In this document: piece by piece, positions 9,269 to 17,676 of the stretch
Numbering within the stretch: the stretch's first letter is position 1
Layout: each line of letters starts with the position of its first letter
Assembly (NCBI GenBank): GCA_019247605.1
Contig: JAFBAS010000078.1
Coordinates: forward strand, 1 to 64,000
Source of the DNA: Hyphomicrobiales bacterium
Lineage (GTDB): Bacteria > Pseudomonadota > Alphaproteobacteria > Rhizobiales > Beijerinckiaceae
Reading direction: 5' to 3'
Length of the DNA stretch: 64,000 nucleotides
The notes under the pieces: model-generated
Database searches by the model: none
Told to the model about the DNA's origin: nothing
Seen by the model: the letters and a program-made list of their open reading frames with translations, nothing else
Made by a program: the position numbers and the translations under genes

Positions 9269-9991
9269 TCAGCCGCGCCTTCCATGGCCGAGATAGATCT
9301 CGGTGACGCGAGCGTCCTTGGCTGCGGCCTCGGGCAAGCCTTCGAAAATCTTTTCGCCATGATCGAGAACGATCACGCGGTCGACGATGCGCATCAATAG
9401 TCCCATGATGTGCTCGACCCAGACGATGGTGATCCCAAGCTTGGTGCGGATCGTCTCCAGCATCAGGGCAGCGTGCTCCATCTCGGCATGGTCGAGCCCA
9501 CCGAGGCTTTCATCGGCGAGGAGAAGGCGCGGTCCCGTGGCGAGCGCGCGCGCAAGCTCGAGCTTTTTGAGTGCCGCCGCGCCCAGGCCCTCGATCCCAT
9601 CCGCGGCCGGCAAGCCGACCATGTCGAGCGCGCGCTCAGCGCGCCGCTGCGCATCGCTCTTTGCGAGAGTGCCCGAGTTCCCGTAGTTCGCGGCGAGCAT
9701 CACGTTTTCCATGAGCGAGAGGCGGCGAAAAGGGCGTGGGATCTGGAATGTACGGGCAAGGCCCATGCGGCAGATTCTATGGGCCGGCAATCCGCCAATC
9801 TCCGTGCCCTCGAAACGGATGGAGCCAGAGCTCGGGCGCATCGCTCCGGCGATGAGATTGAACGTCGTGCTCTTGCCCGACCCGTTCGGCCCAATCAGGC
9901 CGAGAATCTCGCCCTTGCGCAAGGTGAAAGACACCGCGCTCACAGCCGGAAAATGGCCAAAACGCTTGCTGAGCCCGCTCACCTCGAGCAT
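9269..9991 (-). CDS. livG: branched-chain-type ABC transporter ATP-binding protein (LivG family), second operon
   Basis: ATPase of 240 residues. Walker A GPNGSGKST and the Q-loop segment LARTFQIPRPFRRLSLMENV are clear. The signature is the degenerate LGAAALKKLELARAL found in one LivG subgroup, and Walker B is LLLADES in place of LLLDEP. The switch histidine lies in VWVEHIMGLLM. The gene follows the binding-protein gene by 106 nt on the same strand and is the first of the four membrane-complex genes. Confidence 0.88.
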   Translation of the reverse strand: MLEVSGLSKRFGHFPAVSAVSFTLRKGEILGLIGPNGSGKSTTFNLIAGAMRPSSGSIRFEGTEIGGLPAHRICRMGLARTFQIPRPFRRLSLMENVMLAANYGNSGTLAKSDAQRRAERALDMVGLPAADGIEGLGAAALKKLELARALATGPRLLLADESLGGLDHAEMEHAALMLETIRTKLGITIVWVEHIMGLLMRIVDRVIVLDHGEKIFEGLPEAAAKDARVTEIYLGHGRRG

Positions 9992-10097
9992 GAGCGTTCT
10001 CCCGAACGAACCAATGCTCGTGCCGGCTCGCGCTCCATCGAGCGGCCGGGCTCCGAATCGGCCGCGCGAGGGGTGACGCGCCCTACCATCTTCGCGC

Positions 10098-11429
10098 TTA
10101 ATTCACGGCATAGGGCGATTGCGCCGGCAGGGGAAGAACAGGCGGAACGTTCTGGATCGCCGTCGGCCAGACGACTTTGATTTGCCCTTTCACGTATTGC
10201 ATCACAACCGGCGTCGAGCGTTCGTTCTGGCCGGAGAGCTGGGTTCCGGGCGGGAAGAATTTGACGCCATATCCTTGGATCGTCCCGCCGACGGGAATGT
10301 CGACATCGAGGGCGGCCTTGCGAATCGCTTCGGCATCCGTCCCGCCATATTTCTCGATGGCGATCGGCAATACGTTCTGCAACAAGATCCAGGTCTGATT
10401 GAAGCCCATGGAGACATGCGGCGGCACGTCATTGGCGCCGGTCTTCGCCTTGTAGCGCTCGACCATGATCTTGATGAGGTCGCCGAGGCCCGGGGCGAGC
10501 TTGGCGGCGTCGAGATGCTGGGCCGGCACCGGGTCGATATCGCAGAAATTGTCGATGTCGGTGCCGAAAGTCGCGGTGAGCTTGTCGAGCTGGCTGTAGC
10601 CCGCGCCATTGCCGATCAGCATCTTGAATCGCAATCCCGCTTCCCGAGCCTGCCGCAGAAAGAGCGTGATGTCCGGGTTGTAACCGGCATGCAAGATGAC
10701 GTCGGGCCTTGCCCGCTTGAGCTTGGTGACGAGCGAGGAAAGATCGGGCGCATTCGCCGAATAGGCTTCCTTCAGCACGATCTGGATGCCCGCTTGCTTC
10801 GCATACTGCTCATCGGCGGCGGCGACGCCGGTGCCGTAGGGCCCGTCCTCGTAGATGATCGCGATCTTCAGGTCCTTTGGCTCGACACCGAGGTCGGACT
10901 TTGCATGCTCGGTCAAGAATCCAATGCCCGCCTGGCCGTACTGGTCGGAGTGGATCTGGGCGCGGAAAACATATTTGAGGCTTCGGTCCTTGAATACGGA
11001 AGTTGCAACCGCGGTCGTGATCCACAAAATCTTCTTTTGCTCCTCGACCTTGCTCGCCAGCGGCACGGCGGCCGCGCTCGAATAGACGCCAACGATGACG
11101 TCGACATGCTCCTGGTTGATGAGCCGTTCGCCCTCGTTGATGGCGACATCCGGCTTGCTTTGGGAATCGGCGTTGACGGATTCAACCTTGTATTTTCCAA
11201 GCACGCCGCCGCGTTCGTTCGTGAGGTCGATGGCGATTTGCGCGCCGATCTGGGAGGCGACCGATCCCGCCGCCGCAAAGGGGCCGGAAAGGTCATAAAG
11301 GAGACCGATGCGGATCGGCTTGTCTTGGGCGAGCGCGCCATCATCGATCACGGGAAGCGCGAGCGCGAAGCCGAGAAGCGCGAATCCAAAAAGCCCGAAG
11401 CTGCGAATCAGGCGCGACAAGATTGCCAT
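10098..11429 (-). CDS. branched-chain-type ABC transporter substrate-binding protein, second operon
   Basis: Periplasmic type-1 binding protein, 443 residues, longer than the one of the first operon. A signal peptide with hydrophobic LFGFALLGFALALPVI is followed by cleavage after ALA-Q and the family opening IRIGLLYDLSGPFAAAGS. ERGGVLGKYKVE and the VVGVYSSAAAVPLASKVEE segment fit the ligand-binding lobe. It is the first gene of the operon and is read from a likely sigma-70 promoter at about 11534-11562. The ligand is unknown. The two binding proteins of this window share little sequence beyond family motifs, so they probably serve different compounds. Confidence 0.88.
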   Translation of the reverse strand: MAILSRLIRSFGLFGFALLGFALALPVIDDGALAQDKPIRIGLLYDLSGPFAAAGSVASQIGAQIAIDLTNERGGVLGKYKVESVNADSQSKPDVAINEGERLINQEHVDVIVGVYSSAAAVPLASKVEEQKKILWITTAVATSVFKDRSLKYVFRAQIHSDQYGQAGIGFLTEHAKSDLGVEPKDLKIAIIYEDGPYGTGVAAADEQYAKQAGIQIVLKEAYSANAPDLSSLVTKLKRARPDVILHAGYNPDITLFLRQAREAGLRFKMLIGNGAGYSQLDKLTATFGTDIDNFCDIDPVPAQHLDAAKLAPGLGDLIKIMVERYKAKTGANDVPPHVSMGFNQTWILLQNVLPIAIEKYGGTDAEAIRKAALDVDIPVGGTIQGYGVKFFPPGTQLSGQNERSTPVVMQYVKGQIKVVWPTAIQNVPPVLPLPAQSPYAVN

Positions 11430-11828
11430 GTCTCCTCCCGAAAGATTCAGGGCTCTTGCGGCCCATTTCAGGCGATCCGACGAGCAGTCCGCGACGTTGC
11501 GTCGCGGAATCGCGCTCGGAGCGGCGCGCGAACAGTGTTCGTCATGGCGGCCGCGCTGTCAACGAGCGATGCCAAGAGGGACCAGGCGTTTGGGGTGGTC
11601 AGAGACGTTCCGGCGTTTTCGAGCAACGAAAATCGAAGTTCCCGAGAGTCCTGCGGACATCGTTCAAAATTGCGGTCATGGGACAAAATAAATCCAAAAT
11701 TTTTTAAATAAAAGCTCGCCATCCATCCTCAAAATGAGCTATACGCATCGAGCGATGCAGACGCCTTCCTGAAGGACAGCGTTCGATAAGCTTCGAGCCT
11801 CGCCCTTTTGTTTTGAAAGGAGGAGGTC
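11430..11828. other. intergenic region with AT-rich centre
   Basis: About 400 nt without a supported gene between the divergent binding-protein gene and a small plus-strand ORF. The left half carries the putative promoter of the importer operon. A stretch around 11685-11715 is strongly AT-rich (ATAAATCCAAAATTTTTTAA), unlike the surrounding DNA. Nothing else recognisable was seen. Confidence 0.4.
11534..11562 (-). promoter_or_regulatory. putative sigma-70 promoter of the second Liv operon
   Basis: On the minus strand TTGACA (a perfect -35 hexamer, plus positions 11557-11562) is followed after 17 nt by AACACT (three of six -10 bases). Transcription would start about 100 nt before the binding-protein start at 11429. 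The -10 is weak, so this is a candidate only. Confidence 0.35.
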
Positions 11829-12071
11829 ATGGCGCGAAAATCACAGCCGATCGCATATCCGATTCGTGGCCTTGGCAAATTGATGCTGGTCGTCTCTGCC
11901 AAGGCGTGGACCTTGACGGTGGCGGTCGCGGCGGACACGCGAGGCACGCTCAAAATCATAGGGTCCCGCGTCAGTCCAGAGGATGACGACCGGGAAATGG
12001 CAGGTGCCGGGCCGGATGACCTGCCGATGGAAAGAGAAAAGCGGGACAGCCCCTTTCGTCTTGGAGCGTAG
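11829..12071 (+). CDS. small hypothetical protein
   Basis: An 80-residue ORF with an excellent ribosome site (AAAGGAGGAGG, 3-4 nt before ATG), the main reason to believe it is translated. The N-terminal half contains a moderately hydrophobic stretch (LGKLMLVVSAKAWTLTVAVAA) and the C-terminal half is acidic and charged (SPEDDDREMAG). I do not recognise a family. It is isolated, with AT-rich DNA on both sides. No conserved neighbour suggests a function. Confidence 0.5.
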   Translation: MARKSQPIAYPIRGLGKLMLVVSAKAWTLTVAVAADTRGTLKIIGSRVSPEDDDREMAGAGPDDLPMEREKRDSPFRLGA

Positions 12072-12402
12072 TCGCGAACGCCAACTGATCGCAGTGTGAA
12101 GAGGGACTTCTCGCGTAAAGATTGCAAGCATCCGTCGCCGCTATATGTGGTTGCGCACTTTAGGAGAGGCCAAGGGTCGCGCGAGACGTTTTGGTGTAGA
12201 TGTAAAAGTGTAGTAGAACCATGAAATACATGAATGAATTGATGTAGTAACGGTTTGTAGTTCTATTTTGTGATGCGTAAATAAACACAACCGGGAATGC
12301 CATAGCTCATCGGCAAATATTGACCTTGATGATTGCAAACGGCATTGTCGTCGAGAACGTCGAGACAACAATCCAGGCGCGGGGGAGCATCGGAGTTTTG
12401 CA
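12072..12402. other. intergenic, AT-rich promoter-proximal region
   Basis: This 330-nt gap has no convincing gene. The portion about 12190-12320 is much richer in A and T than the rest of the window, with many TGTAG/ATGAA-like words. It lies directly upstream of the large SPOR-protein gene, so it may hold that gene's promoter and leader. One loose hexamer pair (TTGTAG, 17 nt, TAAATA) occurs near 12256-12284 but is weak. Confidence 0.35.
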
Positions 12403-14904
12403 ATGAACCCCGCTAAGTCTTCGATTCAAAGCATTGATCTTGATGATCTAGAGCGGAGACTGCGAAACTTCGTCGATCCGCGTTCCTCGAACGTCGCGTC
12501 CCGCAGCGGCCAGGGGCCTGAAGAGACTGCGCGTGTCGAGAATTTTCGTCCCGCAAACGGGAAGAACCCGGGCTCGGTGAGCGGTGGCCAGGGTGTATCG
12601 TCTTCGGAAGCTGGTCCAGCTTCGCTTTCGGTCCCGGAAAAGACGACCGATCTCGATGCGGTGGAAAAACAATTGCGCGAGGTCGCGGCCGACGTTCTTC
12701 GTAGACCCACCCCAGCCACCCAAAAGGGTGACGCGGACGCGGCTGACCTGTCCAAGCTCGTCAAGCGGCGCACTCGGCCCGAGGCCGCAGGCTCCGAGCG
12801 CGCCAAAAAGGTTCCCCCATCCTCTGGCACGCCGATCGAGCGCAAGGCTTCCTCAAGGAGTTCTCCTCGAAACATTGCTGAGGCCTATCAGGGTCGCGCC
12901 GCCAAGGCCGCAATGAAGCGTGCCTTGGAAGGCGGGGCGGCGGGCAAGTCGCGCGAAGCAAAAGCGATATCAAGCGCGAATGCGCAAGGCGATCGAGCTT
13001 CGAGCGAGCAGCAGCAGATTGTAAGACGCTTCGATCATGAGGCGCGCGCTTTCCTGGCTGGCGCGGCTGCTCGCCTCGACGACATGGGCACCGCCGCAGC
13101 AGAAGCCGATTCGCCATTGCGTGCAGCCATCGTCAGGCAGAGTGTCGTTTCGCGATCGGCGCGCTCCCTCGCGCTGCCCCTTCTCCTGCTCGCGCTCGCA
13201 ACAGGGAGCGCGATCATTATTCTGAGCCCGGTCGGCGAACACCCGGGCAAACAGATGAAGGAGACGCAAGCCGAACCTGCGCTCGCAAATGCAGGGAGCG
13301 GAGGAGGCGTGTCCGCCTCGACGGCCAAACCGGCGTCGAAAACCGAGTCCCCAGTCGAGATTGTCAAGGCCGCGCCGCCTTCGCCGCCGTTGGCGCCGAG
13401 CGCTGCGCCCTCCCTGCCGACGCTGGCTGGGACGATCGCGAGCGCGCCCTCCTCGCCCGAACCTGGCTCTCCGGGGGTGGCGATCGCCACCGCACCTGTG
13501 TTGCCCGCGCCTGCCTCTCCGGGGGGGACGACTGCGCAGACGCCTTCCGTGCCAGCGCCTGCCTCTCCGGCGGTGACGACCGCGGCCCCGCTCTCCTCAC
13601 CGGCGCCTGCCGGTGCGTCAACAAACGAGGCAAAAACGGCTTCGGTCGACCTGGGCCCCGTGTCTTCGCCGGCAGCGGGGCAAACTGCTCCGTCACTTCC
13701 GGCAACTCCCGCACCTGCAGTGAGCGGGGCGAGTCCGTCAGCGCTCGTTGCTGCGTCGGATGATGCGCCACGCGCTCAGGCGCCAGCATCGCCGAGCGAA
13801 TCCTCCGGATCAGGTTCAGGCCGGCCCGTCGCGGCAGGCGCTCCCAAGGGGCAGGACACAGACATCACGGCTCTCTCGCCGAACGATGTGGCAGACGCGG
13901 ACGCGGCTCAACCGGCGTCCCAGATCGACGCGCCCCCTCCAGCGCAAGCAAAGGAGCATACCCCCGCGGTTGTGGCTCAGCTCCCCGATCCGGGCTCACC
14001 GTCTGCGGCGAACAGCGGCGCGCCTCGCCCCGAGCCAACCCCTGAGGTTGCACCGCCGCAAGCCGCGACGGCCGACCCCCCGGTCGCGAACAACCCGTCT
14101 CCTGCAGCGGCTCCGGAAGCGGTCGGCGCTCCCGCGACATCGCTGAGCATCACAGATAAGGGAGCGACGAGCGCACAGGGTGAGGCTTCACCTGCCGCAA
14201 AGCCCTCTCCCGACGCGGCCCGCGCGATCGAGCTCGGCAAAACCAGGAACGGAGTGGGAGAGAGCTCGCCGCCCGCGAAGGCCGGCGCGACCGCCGCGAC
14301 CGCGACCGAGGGGGCGGTTCCAGCCACCACACCGTCAGCGGGAAAGATGATAGGAGCGGTGCTCGCCAGCAAGCCTATTCTCACTCGGCCGGCCAAGCCC
14401 ATCGCATTGATCGCTACGACCCACTTGCCCGCCACGCATGCTACGAAGCTGGCAGCGACGCCCCTCGAATCAAAGCCCGTCGATGAGAACGGCCACGCTG
14501 CTGGCCCAGTCGGCGCTCCGTTGCTGATCACTCCGCCCGATACGTCTGAGCCGATGCTCGAGGCGAGCGCGGAACCGGCCGAAACGCCGCAAACGGCGGA
14601 CATGCGGCAGGCGACCAACGCGCCCGAGACAATGGTCGACGGTCCGGCTGTTTCAACGAGCGGCCCTTCGTTCTCGCTGCGGTTGGCGTCGAGCCTCTCC
14701 GAGAGCGACGCACGCGCAACCTTGTCGCAGCTTCAGAAGGAATTTCCGGGCGCGCTCCAAAACGGTTCCGTCACACGCGACAACCTCGGCAGTTATGGCG
14801 TGTTCTATCGCGTAAAGGTAGGGCCACTCCCGCGTGAAGCCGCCGAGCGCCTCTGCTCTCGGCTGCGCGCAGCCGGGAAAAAATGCGTGCTCTCGCGCGG
14901 ATAG
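12403..14904 (+). CDS. large Pro/Ala-rich membrane-anchored SPOR-domain protein
   Basis: An 833-residue protein with three parts. Residues 1-250 are charged, low-complexity and probably cytoplasmic. One membrane helix lies near 254-275 (LALPLLLLALATGSAIIIL). A roughly 470-residue periplasmic stalk is rich in Pro, Ala, Ser and Thr. The C-terminus (about 755-833) is a SPOR domain: FSLRLASSLSESDARATLSQ, GVFYRVKVGPLPREAAE and KKCVLSRG. SPOR domains bind glycan strands stripped of stem peptides, mostly at division sites, so a role in septal cell-envelope work is likely. The stalk contains imperfect 16-residue repeats (PAPASPGGTTAQTPSV-like) between about 13440 and 13615. Its length is far above usual SPOR proteins because of the stalk. 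Confidence 0.8.
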   Translation: MNPAKSSIQSIDLDDLERRLRNFVDPRSSNVASRSGQGPEETARVENFRPANGKNPGSVSGGQGVSSSEAGPASLSVPEKTTDLDAVEKQLREVAADVLRRPTPATQKGDADAADLSKLVKRRTRPEAAGSERAKKVPPSSGTPIERKASSRSSPRNIAEAYQGRAAKAAMKRALEGGAAGKSREAKAISSANAQGDRASSEQQQIVRRFDHEARAFLAGAAARLDDMGTAAAEADSPLRAAIVRQSVVSRSARSLALPLLLLALATGSAIIILSPVGEHPGKQMKETQAEPALANAGSGGGVSASTAKPASKTESPVEIVKAAPPSPPLAPSAAPSLPTLAGTIASAPSSPEPGSPGVAIATAPVLPAPASPGGTTAQTPSVPAPASPAVTTAAPLSSPAPAGASTNEAKTASVDLGPVSSPAAGQTAPSLPATPAPAVSGASPSALVAASDDAPRAQAPASPSESSGSGSGRPVAAGAPKGQDTDITALSPNDVADADAAQPASQIDAPPPAQAKEHTPAVVAQLPDPGSPSAANSGAPRPEPTPEVAPPQAATADPPVANNPSPAAAPEAVGAPATSLSITDKGATSAQGEASPAAKPSPDAARAIELGKTRNGVGESSPPAKAGATAATATEGAVPATTPSAGKMIGAVLASKPILTRPAKPIALIATTHLPATHATKLAATPLESKPVDENGHAAGPVGAPLLITPPDTSEPMLEASAEPAETPQTADMRQATNAPETMVDGPAVSTSGPSFSLRLASSLSESDARATLSQLQKEFPGALQNGSVTRDNLGSYGVFYRVKVGPLPREAAERLCSRLRAAGKKCVLSRG
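13440..13615 (+). repeat. imperfect tandem 48-nt repeats in the SPOR-protein stalk
   Basis: Three to four imperfect copies of a unit encoding PAPASP followed by about ten Ala/Thr/Pro/Val residues, with the shared DNA core GCGCCTGCCTCTCCGG. They are part of the extended periplasmic stalk, a common length-variable type of low-complexity coding repeat. Confidence 0.5.
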
Positions 14905-15119
14905 AGCGAGAGCGGCGCGATCGACGCTGCTCTCGGCCACCGGTTACTGGTTGTGAGGTGATCGCGTGCACCGACTCACCTACCCGCCGGACCCCCCTAA
15001 GCCCGAAATTCTGTTCTGAAGGTCTCCCCTCGCGGGCGCCAAATACAAGCGTTTTCGAGCGCACCTTCGCGTTTTGCTTGCCAGGGCGAGCGAGCGCAGG
15101 TTACAAAAATATAGCGCGC

Positions 15120-15206
15120 AAAAAAGAAGGCCGCTCGAAAGCGGCCTGAAGTCCAGGGAGGAAACGCCCAAACGGGCATACGGTGACGAGATGACGAATC
15201 ACCGCA
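15120..15206 (-). ncRNA. candidate trans-acting small RNA with anti-Shine-Dalgarno motif
   Basis: Read on the minus strand, a possible promoter (TTGCAC at plus 15235-15240, 16 nt, TAAACT at 15213-15218) precedes an RNA of about 87 nt. Its 5' hairpin pairs ATGCGGTGA with TCACCGTAT. An unpaired stretch with TTTCCTCCCT (plus 15155-15164) follows, complementary to ribosome-binding sites. It ends in a strong intrinsic terminator: AGGCCGCT/AGCGGCCT stem at 15128-15147, then TTC and six T. This is the layout of Hfq-bound regulatory RNAs, and CU-rich anti-SD loops are known in several alphaproteobacterial sRNA families. No family assignment is claimed; expression is unproven. Confidence 0.45.
15128..15147 (-). 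terminator. intrinsic terminator of the candidate sRNA
   Basis: Perfect 8-bp GC-rich stem with a four-base loop (TTCG on the minus strand). On the minus strand it is followed by TTC and a run of six T (plus 15120-15125). On the plus strand no T-run follows, so termination is minus-directed. Confidence 0.7.
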
Positions 15207-15590
15207 TGCCCAAGTTTAAGGTGTGCCGTGTCCCGTGCAATGACTTGGGATGCTGGCGCGAATACATAACCAGCCAGTGTTGTTTTCTTGCACCATAATT
15301 GGCGTGACTTTTCTTTCTTGCTCTCTCGGCAAGGCTGAAAGGCCGGCATAAACACGACCCGCGAGCGTGCCACGCCCCCATTCGTCAGTTTTCCACAGAC
15401 GACGCTCGGGCCGAATGGCCCCTGTTAAACATCTTTGCGGGCACGCCGCGACGGTGAACACGGAGTGCTTCCTTCCAACACGAAATCGACGCCTCGCAGC
15501 TCTTGCAAGCAGGTGCTATCTCGTTGTGCGCGCTATCGCATAAAATTCGAGCCATTCGCGACGAAGACAATTGTGGTGAGCAAAACGGAA

Positions 15591-16232
15591 ATGAGCGTCG
15601 ATCCGCTTGCCGCCTTGATCCGCTCGTTGGCGAAGCCGGGCATCCATCTCGGATATCGGTTCGTCGCCGAGGGCGACGAGCAATCATTGACGCCCGCGGA
15701 GGCTGAGCCTTTTCTTCACGCCGACGTCACTGTGCGACGACGAAGCGGAGCTGCGCGTATCGTCGCACGCGCGCTCCTCGAGCGGTTTCACTGTCCCGGC
15801 GCCACCATCGCCAAGGCAGCGTCCGGGGCACCGATTTGGCCCGCCGGAATTGTGGGTTCGCTCGCTCACGACCATTCGGTTGCCGTCGCGGCCGTCGCGC
15901 GGGCAGCGGATGTCTCCTGCCTCGGAATCGATATCGAGGCGGCCGAGCCTTTGCCCGACGAGCTTGTCGACCTAGTCTCCACGCCCGCGGAGCGGGTCCG
16001 CTATGGGCGAACGCTTTTGCAGGATCGTCGCTTGTTCGTAGCCAAGGAGGCCGTCTACAAAGCGGTCCATCCCGTAGACGGCATCTTTCTCGACTTTGGC
16101 GATGTTGAGGTCGATTTCGAAAGGCGCGAAGCGCGGACCAGCTACGGGCGAAGGGTGGTGCTCGACATCGCGATCGCGAGTCATGTCGTCGCGCTCGCTT
16201 ATATGTGTTCGAGACACTCCAGCATTGAATAA
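15591..16232 (+). CDS. 4'-phosphopantetheinyl transferase superfamily protein
   Basis: A 213-residue protein of the EntD/Sfp-like group, which transfers the phosphopantetheine arm of CoA to a serine of acyl- or peptidyl-carrier proteins. Metal- and substrate-binding motifs are clear: GSLAHDHSVAVAAV, LGIDIEAAEPLP and the catalytic LFVAKEAVYKAVHP. The ATG at 15591 is used because conserved sequence begins just after it; an upstream TTG at 15435 would add 52 unlike residues, and GTGs at 15573/15576 are alternatives. No polyketide or peptide synthetase is nearby, so its carrier-protein partner is elsewhere. Confidence 0.82.
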   Translation: MSVDPLAALIRSLAKPGIHLGYRFVAEGDEQSLTPAEAEPFLHADVTVRRRSGAARIVARALLERFHCPGATIAKAASGAPIWPAGIVGSLAHDHSVAVAAVARAADVSCLGIDIEAAEPLPDELVDLVSTPAERVRYGRTLLQDRRLFVAKEAVYKAVHPVDGIFLDFGDVEVDFERREARTSYGRRVVLDIAIASHVVALAYMCSRHSSIE

Positions 16233-16237
16233 TCTGA

Positions 16238-16405
16238 TCAGCCACCCGCTCGGCGGAGAAAACTTGAGACGCCGAAGGTGAGCACAAGAAGGCCAAGCAG
16301 GCCGTATCCGATCCTGGCCACCGATTCGCCCGTTACGCACTGGGGCACGAAGGCCCAGACCACCAGGCAAACCAGACGGCCGACACCATCCGCGATCTCC
16401 GCCAT
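16238..16405 (-). CDS. possible small two-helix membrane protein
   Basis: A 55-residue ORF with two hydrophobic stretches (LVCLVVWAFV and IGYGLLGLLVLTFGVSSFL) and a basic end RRAGG. A GAGG ribosome site lies about 9 nt before the ATG at 16405. It converges with the PPTase gene and ends 6 nt from it. I recognise no family, and a chance ORF is possible. Confidence 0.4.
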   Translation of the reverse strand: MAEIADGVGRLVCLVVWAFVPQCVTGESVARIGYGLLGLLVLTFGVSSFLRRAGG

Positions 16406-16510
16406 CGCAAACAACCTCGAAGCAGGACTACGCAACTCCGCGGGTCAATACTGGGTGGCTCTCTCCTGAATAACTCGTTACACGAACGCTTTCCATTTCT
16501 CTCCGCACAG

Positions 16511-16867
16511 TTAAGGATTGTCCTCGTCCACGAGCTCTAATTTATGACCAGGGGCCGATCCGGACCACGTTCGCGAAGTTCTCGCTCGCCACAGTTCATC
16601 TTCGCCGCCCGCGACGGCATTTGTGAACTCGACCCCCACCGCGTCGGCGCTGCGCCAAAGAACGCGGCAGTGCCGGGGCCGGACGCCGCGCGCCATGCGC
16701 AGAATGAATTCATCCGGAATGTGCCTCACGTTCAGCCCGGATAGCCTGGCTCCGCCATTGGAAAAATCGCTCAGCACGCAAGGAGAGCTCCAATCCCCGT
16801 CGCAGGCCGAGATCATCGTCCAGGCGCGCCATTGCACCCGATAGTTTCTGCGCCGCTCGCTCCTCAT
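16511..16867 (-). CDS. PilZ domain-containing protein
   Basis: A 118-residue single-domain protein. The opening MRSERRRNYRVQWRAWTMI carries the basic RRxxR-type c-di-GMP-binding cluster. CVLSDFSNGGARLSG matches the second PilZ motif (D/NxSxxG), and VEFTNAV the closing strand. PilZ proteins bind cyclic di-GMP and alter motility or exopolysaccharide output. The ATG at 16867 is chosen because it starts just before the RxxxR motif; a longer in-frame opening to 17020 lacks homology. Whether both binding motifs are functional cannot be judged by eye. Confidence 0.72.
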   Translation of the reverse strand: MRSERRRNYRVQWRAWTMISACDGDWSSPCVLSDFSNGGARLSGLNVRHIPDEFILRMARGVRPRHCRVLWRSADAVGVEFTNAVAGGEDELWRARTSRTWSGSAPGHKLELVDEDNP

Positions 16868-17442
16868 TTGGCTATTGCGCCCCTTCAATTGGTTCCGGCA
16901 GGGAGGGCCGCCCAAGCCTGTTCTTCGACGAAGCGGCAACGGCAGGCGCGCCCGGTGACGGTCGGTTGTCGGCCCCGTGAGCCCCTTTGACTGACGCGGG
17001 CGTGCCAAATTCTCGAGCATAAACGTAGCGCGCCTCGATTTCGAGATTGTTAACCGACGAGCATAATTGCCGATGATCCGTGTAATGCAAAAGATTTAGT
17101 CTGGCCGCCCGCAAGGTCGGTTTCTCAAGAACGTTCAACTGCAGATCGTCTTTTGAATTCTGTTTAGCGATTCCTCAAAAAGCCGTCTCCCAAGCGCGCC
17201 CGGCTGACGTCGGTCGGCTAACATCGGGGACCTCAGAGGCGCAGGACAAGCGCTATACATCGGACTTATTGCGGCGTTCCGGCGGGAAAAGATTGTTGGT
17301 TTTGCTTTAAAATGCGTCCGGGATCCGGGGCCGTATCCCGATCGGAGTAGCCAGGATGATCTTTCGCCCCGAGCTACCAAATTGTCATCCTGCGTCGTTA
17401 AATGAGTAAATGGATTGGGGGAAGGCAAGGCGGAGGTTTCCG
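16868..17442. other. long intergenic region
   Basis: About 575 nt between the PilZ gene and a small plus-strand gene. Two minus-strand ORFs (16872-17138, TTG start; 17135-17428) lack ribosome sites and recognisable sequence. I see no terminator, repeat or RNA gene here. Confidence 0.4.
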
Positions 17443-17676
17443 ATGGAAGCTCCGATTTATCGCGTCCAGTTTGTCGACGATCAGGGCGAGACGGCGTTCA
17501 CGGAATGCAGCTCGAGCCGGAGCGCCATCGATAAGGCCTGTCGCATGCAGAAGCATGCGATCGTGCAGGGCATCGTCGATGACGTGACCGGAGACATTTT
17601 CATGACGCCCGATCAAATAAGAAACGAGTCACGCCGGCGTTCACTGGATATTTCCCGGCGCTTTTTGAGACGTTGA
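17443..17676 (+). CDS. small hypothetical protein
   Basis: A 77-residue soluble protein starting at ATG 17443, six nt after a CGGAGG ribosome site. The body (APIYRVQFVDDQGETAFTE, then KACRMQKHAIVQGIVDDVTG) reads as a small alpha/beta fold and ends in a strongly basic tail (RRRSLDISRRFLRR). No family is recognised. No co-directional partner lies close by. Confidence 0.55.
   Translation: MEAPIYRVQFVDDQGETAFTECSSSRSAIDKACRMQKHAIVQGIVDDVTGDIFMTPDQIRNESRRRSLDISRRFLRR

Larger units (their letters stand above)
14905..15590. other. intergenic region between SPOR gene and PPTase gene
   Basis: Nearly 700 nt without a convincing protein gene. The only clear content is the putative minus-strand small RNA with its terminator and promoter at 15120-15240. 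The segments 14905-15119 and 15241-15590 show nothing I can identify. Confidence 0.45.

Noticed and set aside
10119-11711. A 530-codon plus-strand frame opposite the second binding-protein gene
   Set aside because: It is antisense to a clear signal-peptide-bearing binding protein and its translation has no recognisable family or membrane pattern.
16872-17138. An 88-codon minus-strand frame ending 5 nt before the PilZ gene
   Set aside because: TTG start without ribosome site and low-complexity, Pro/Ser-rich translation; the adjacency alone is too little.
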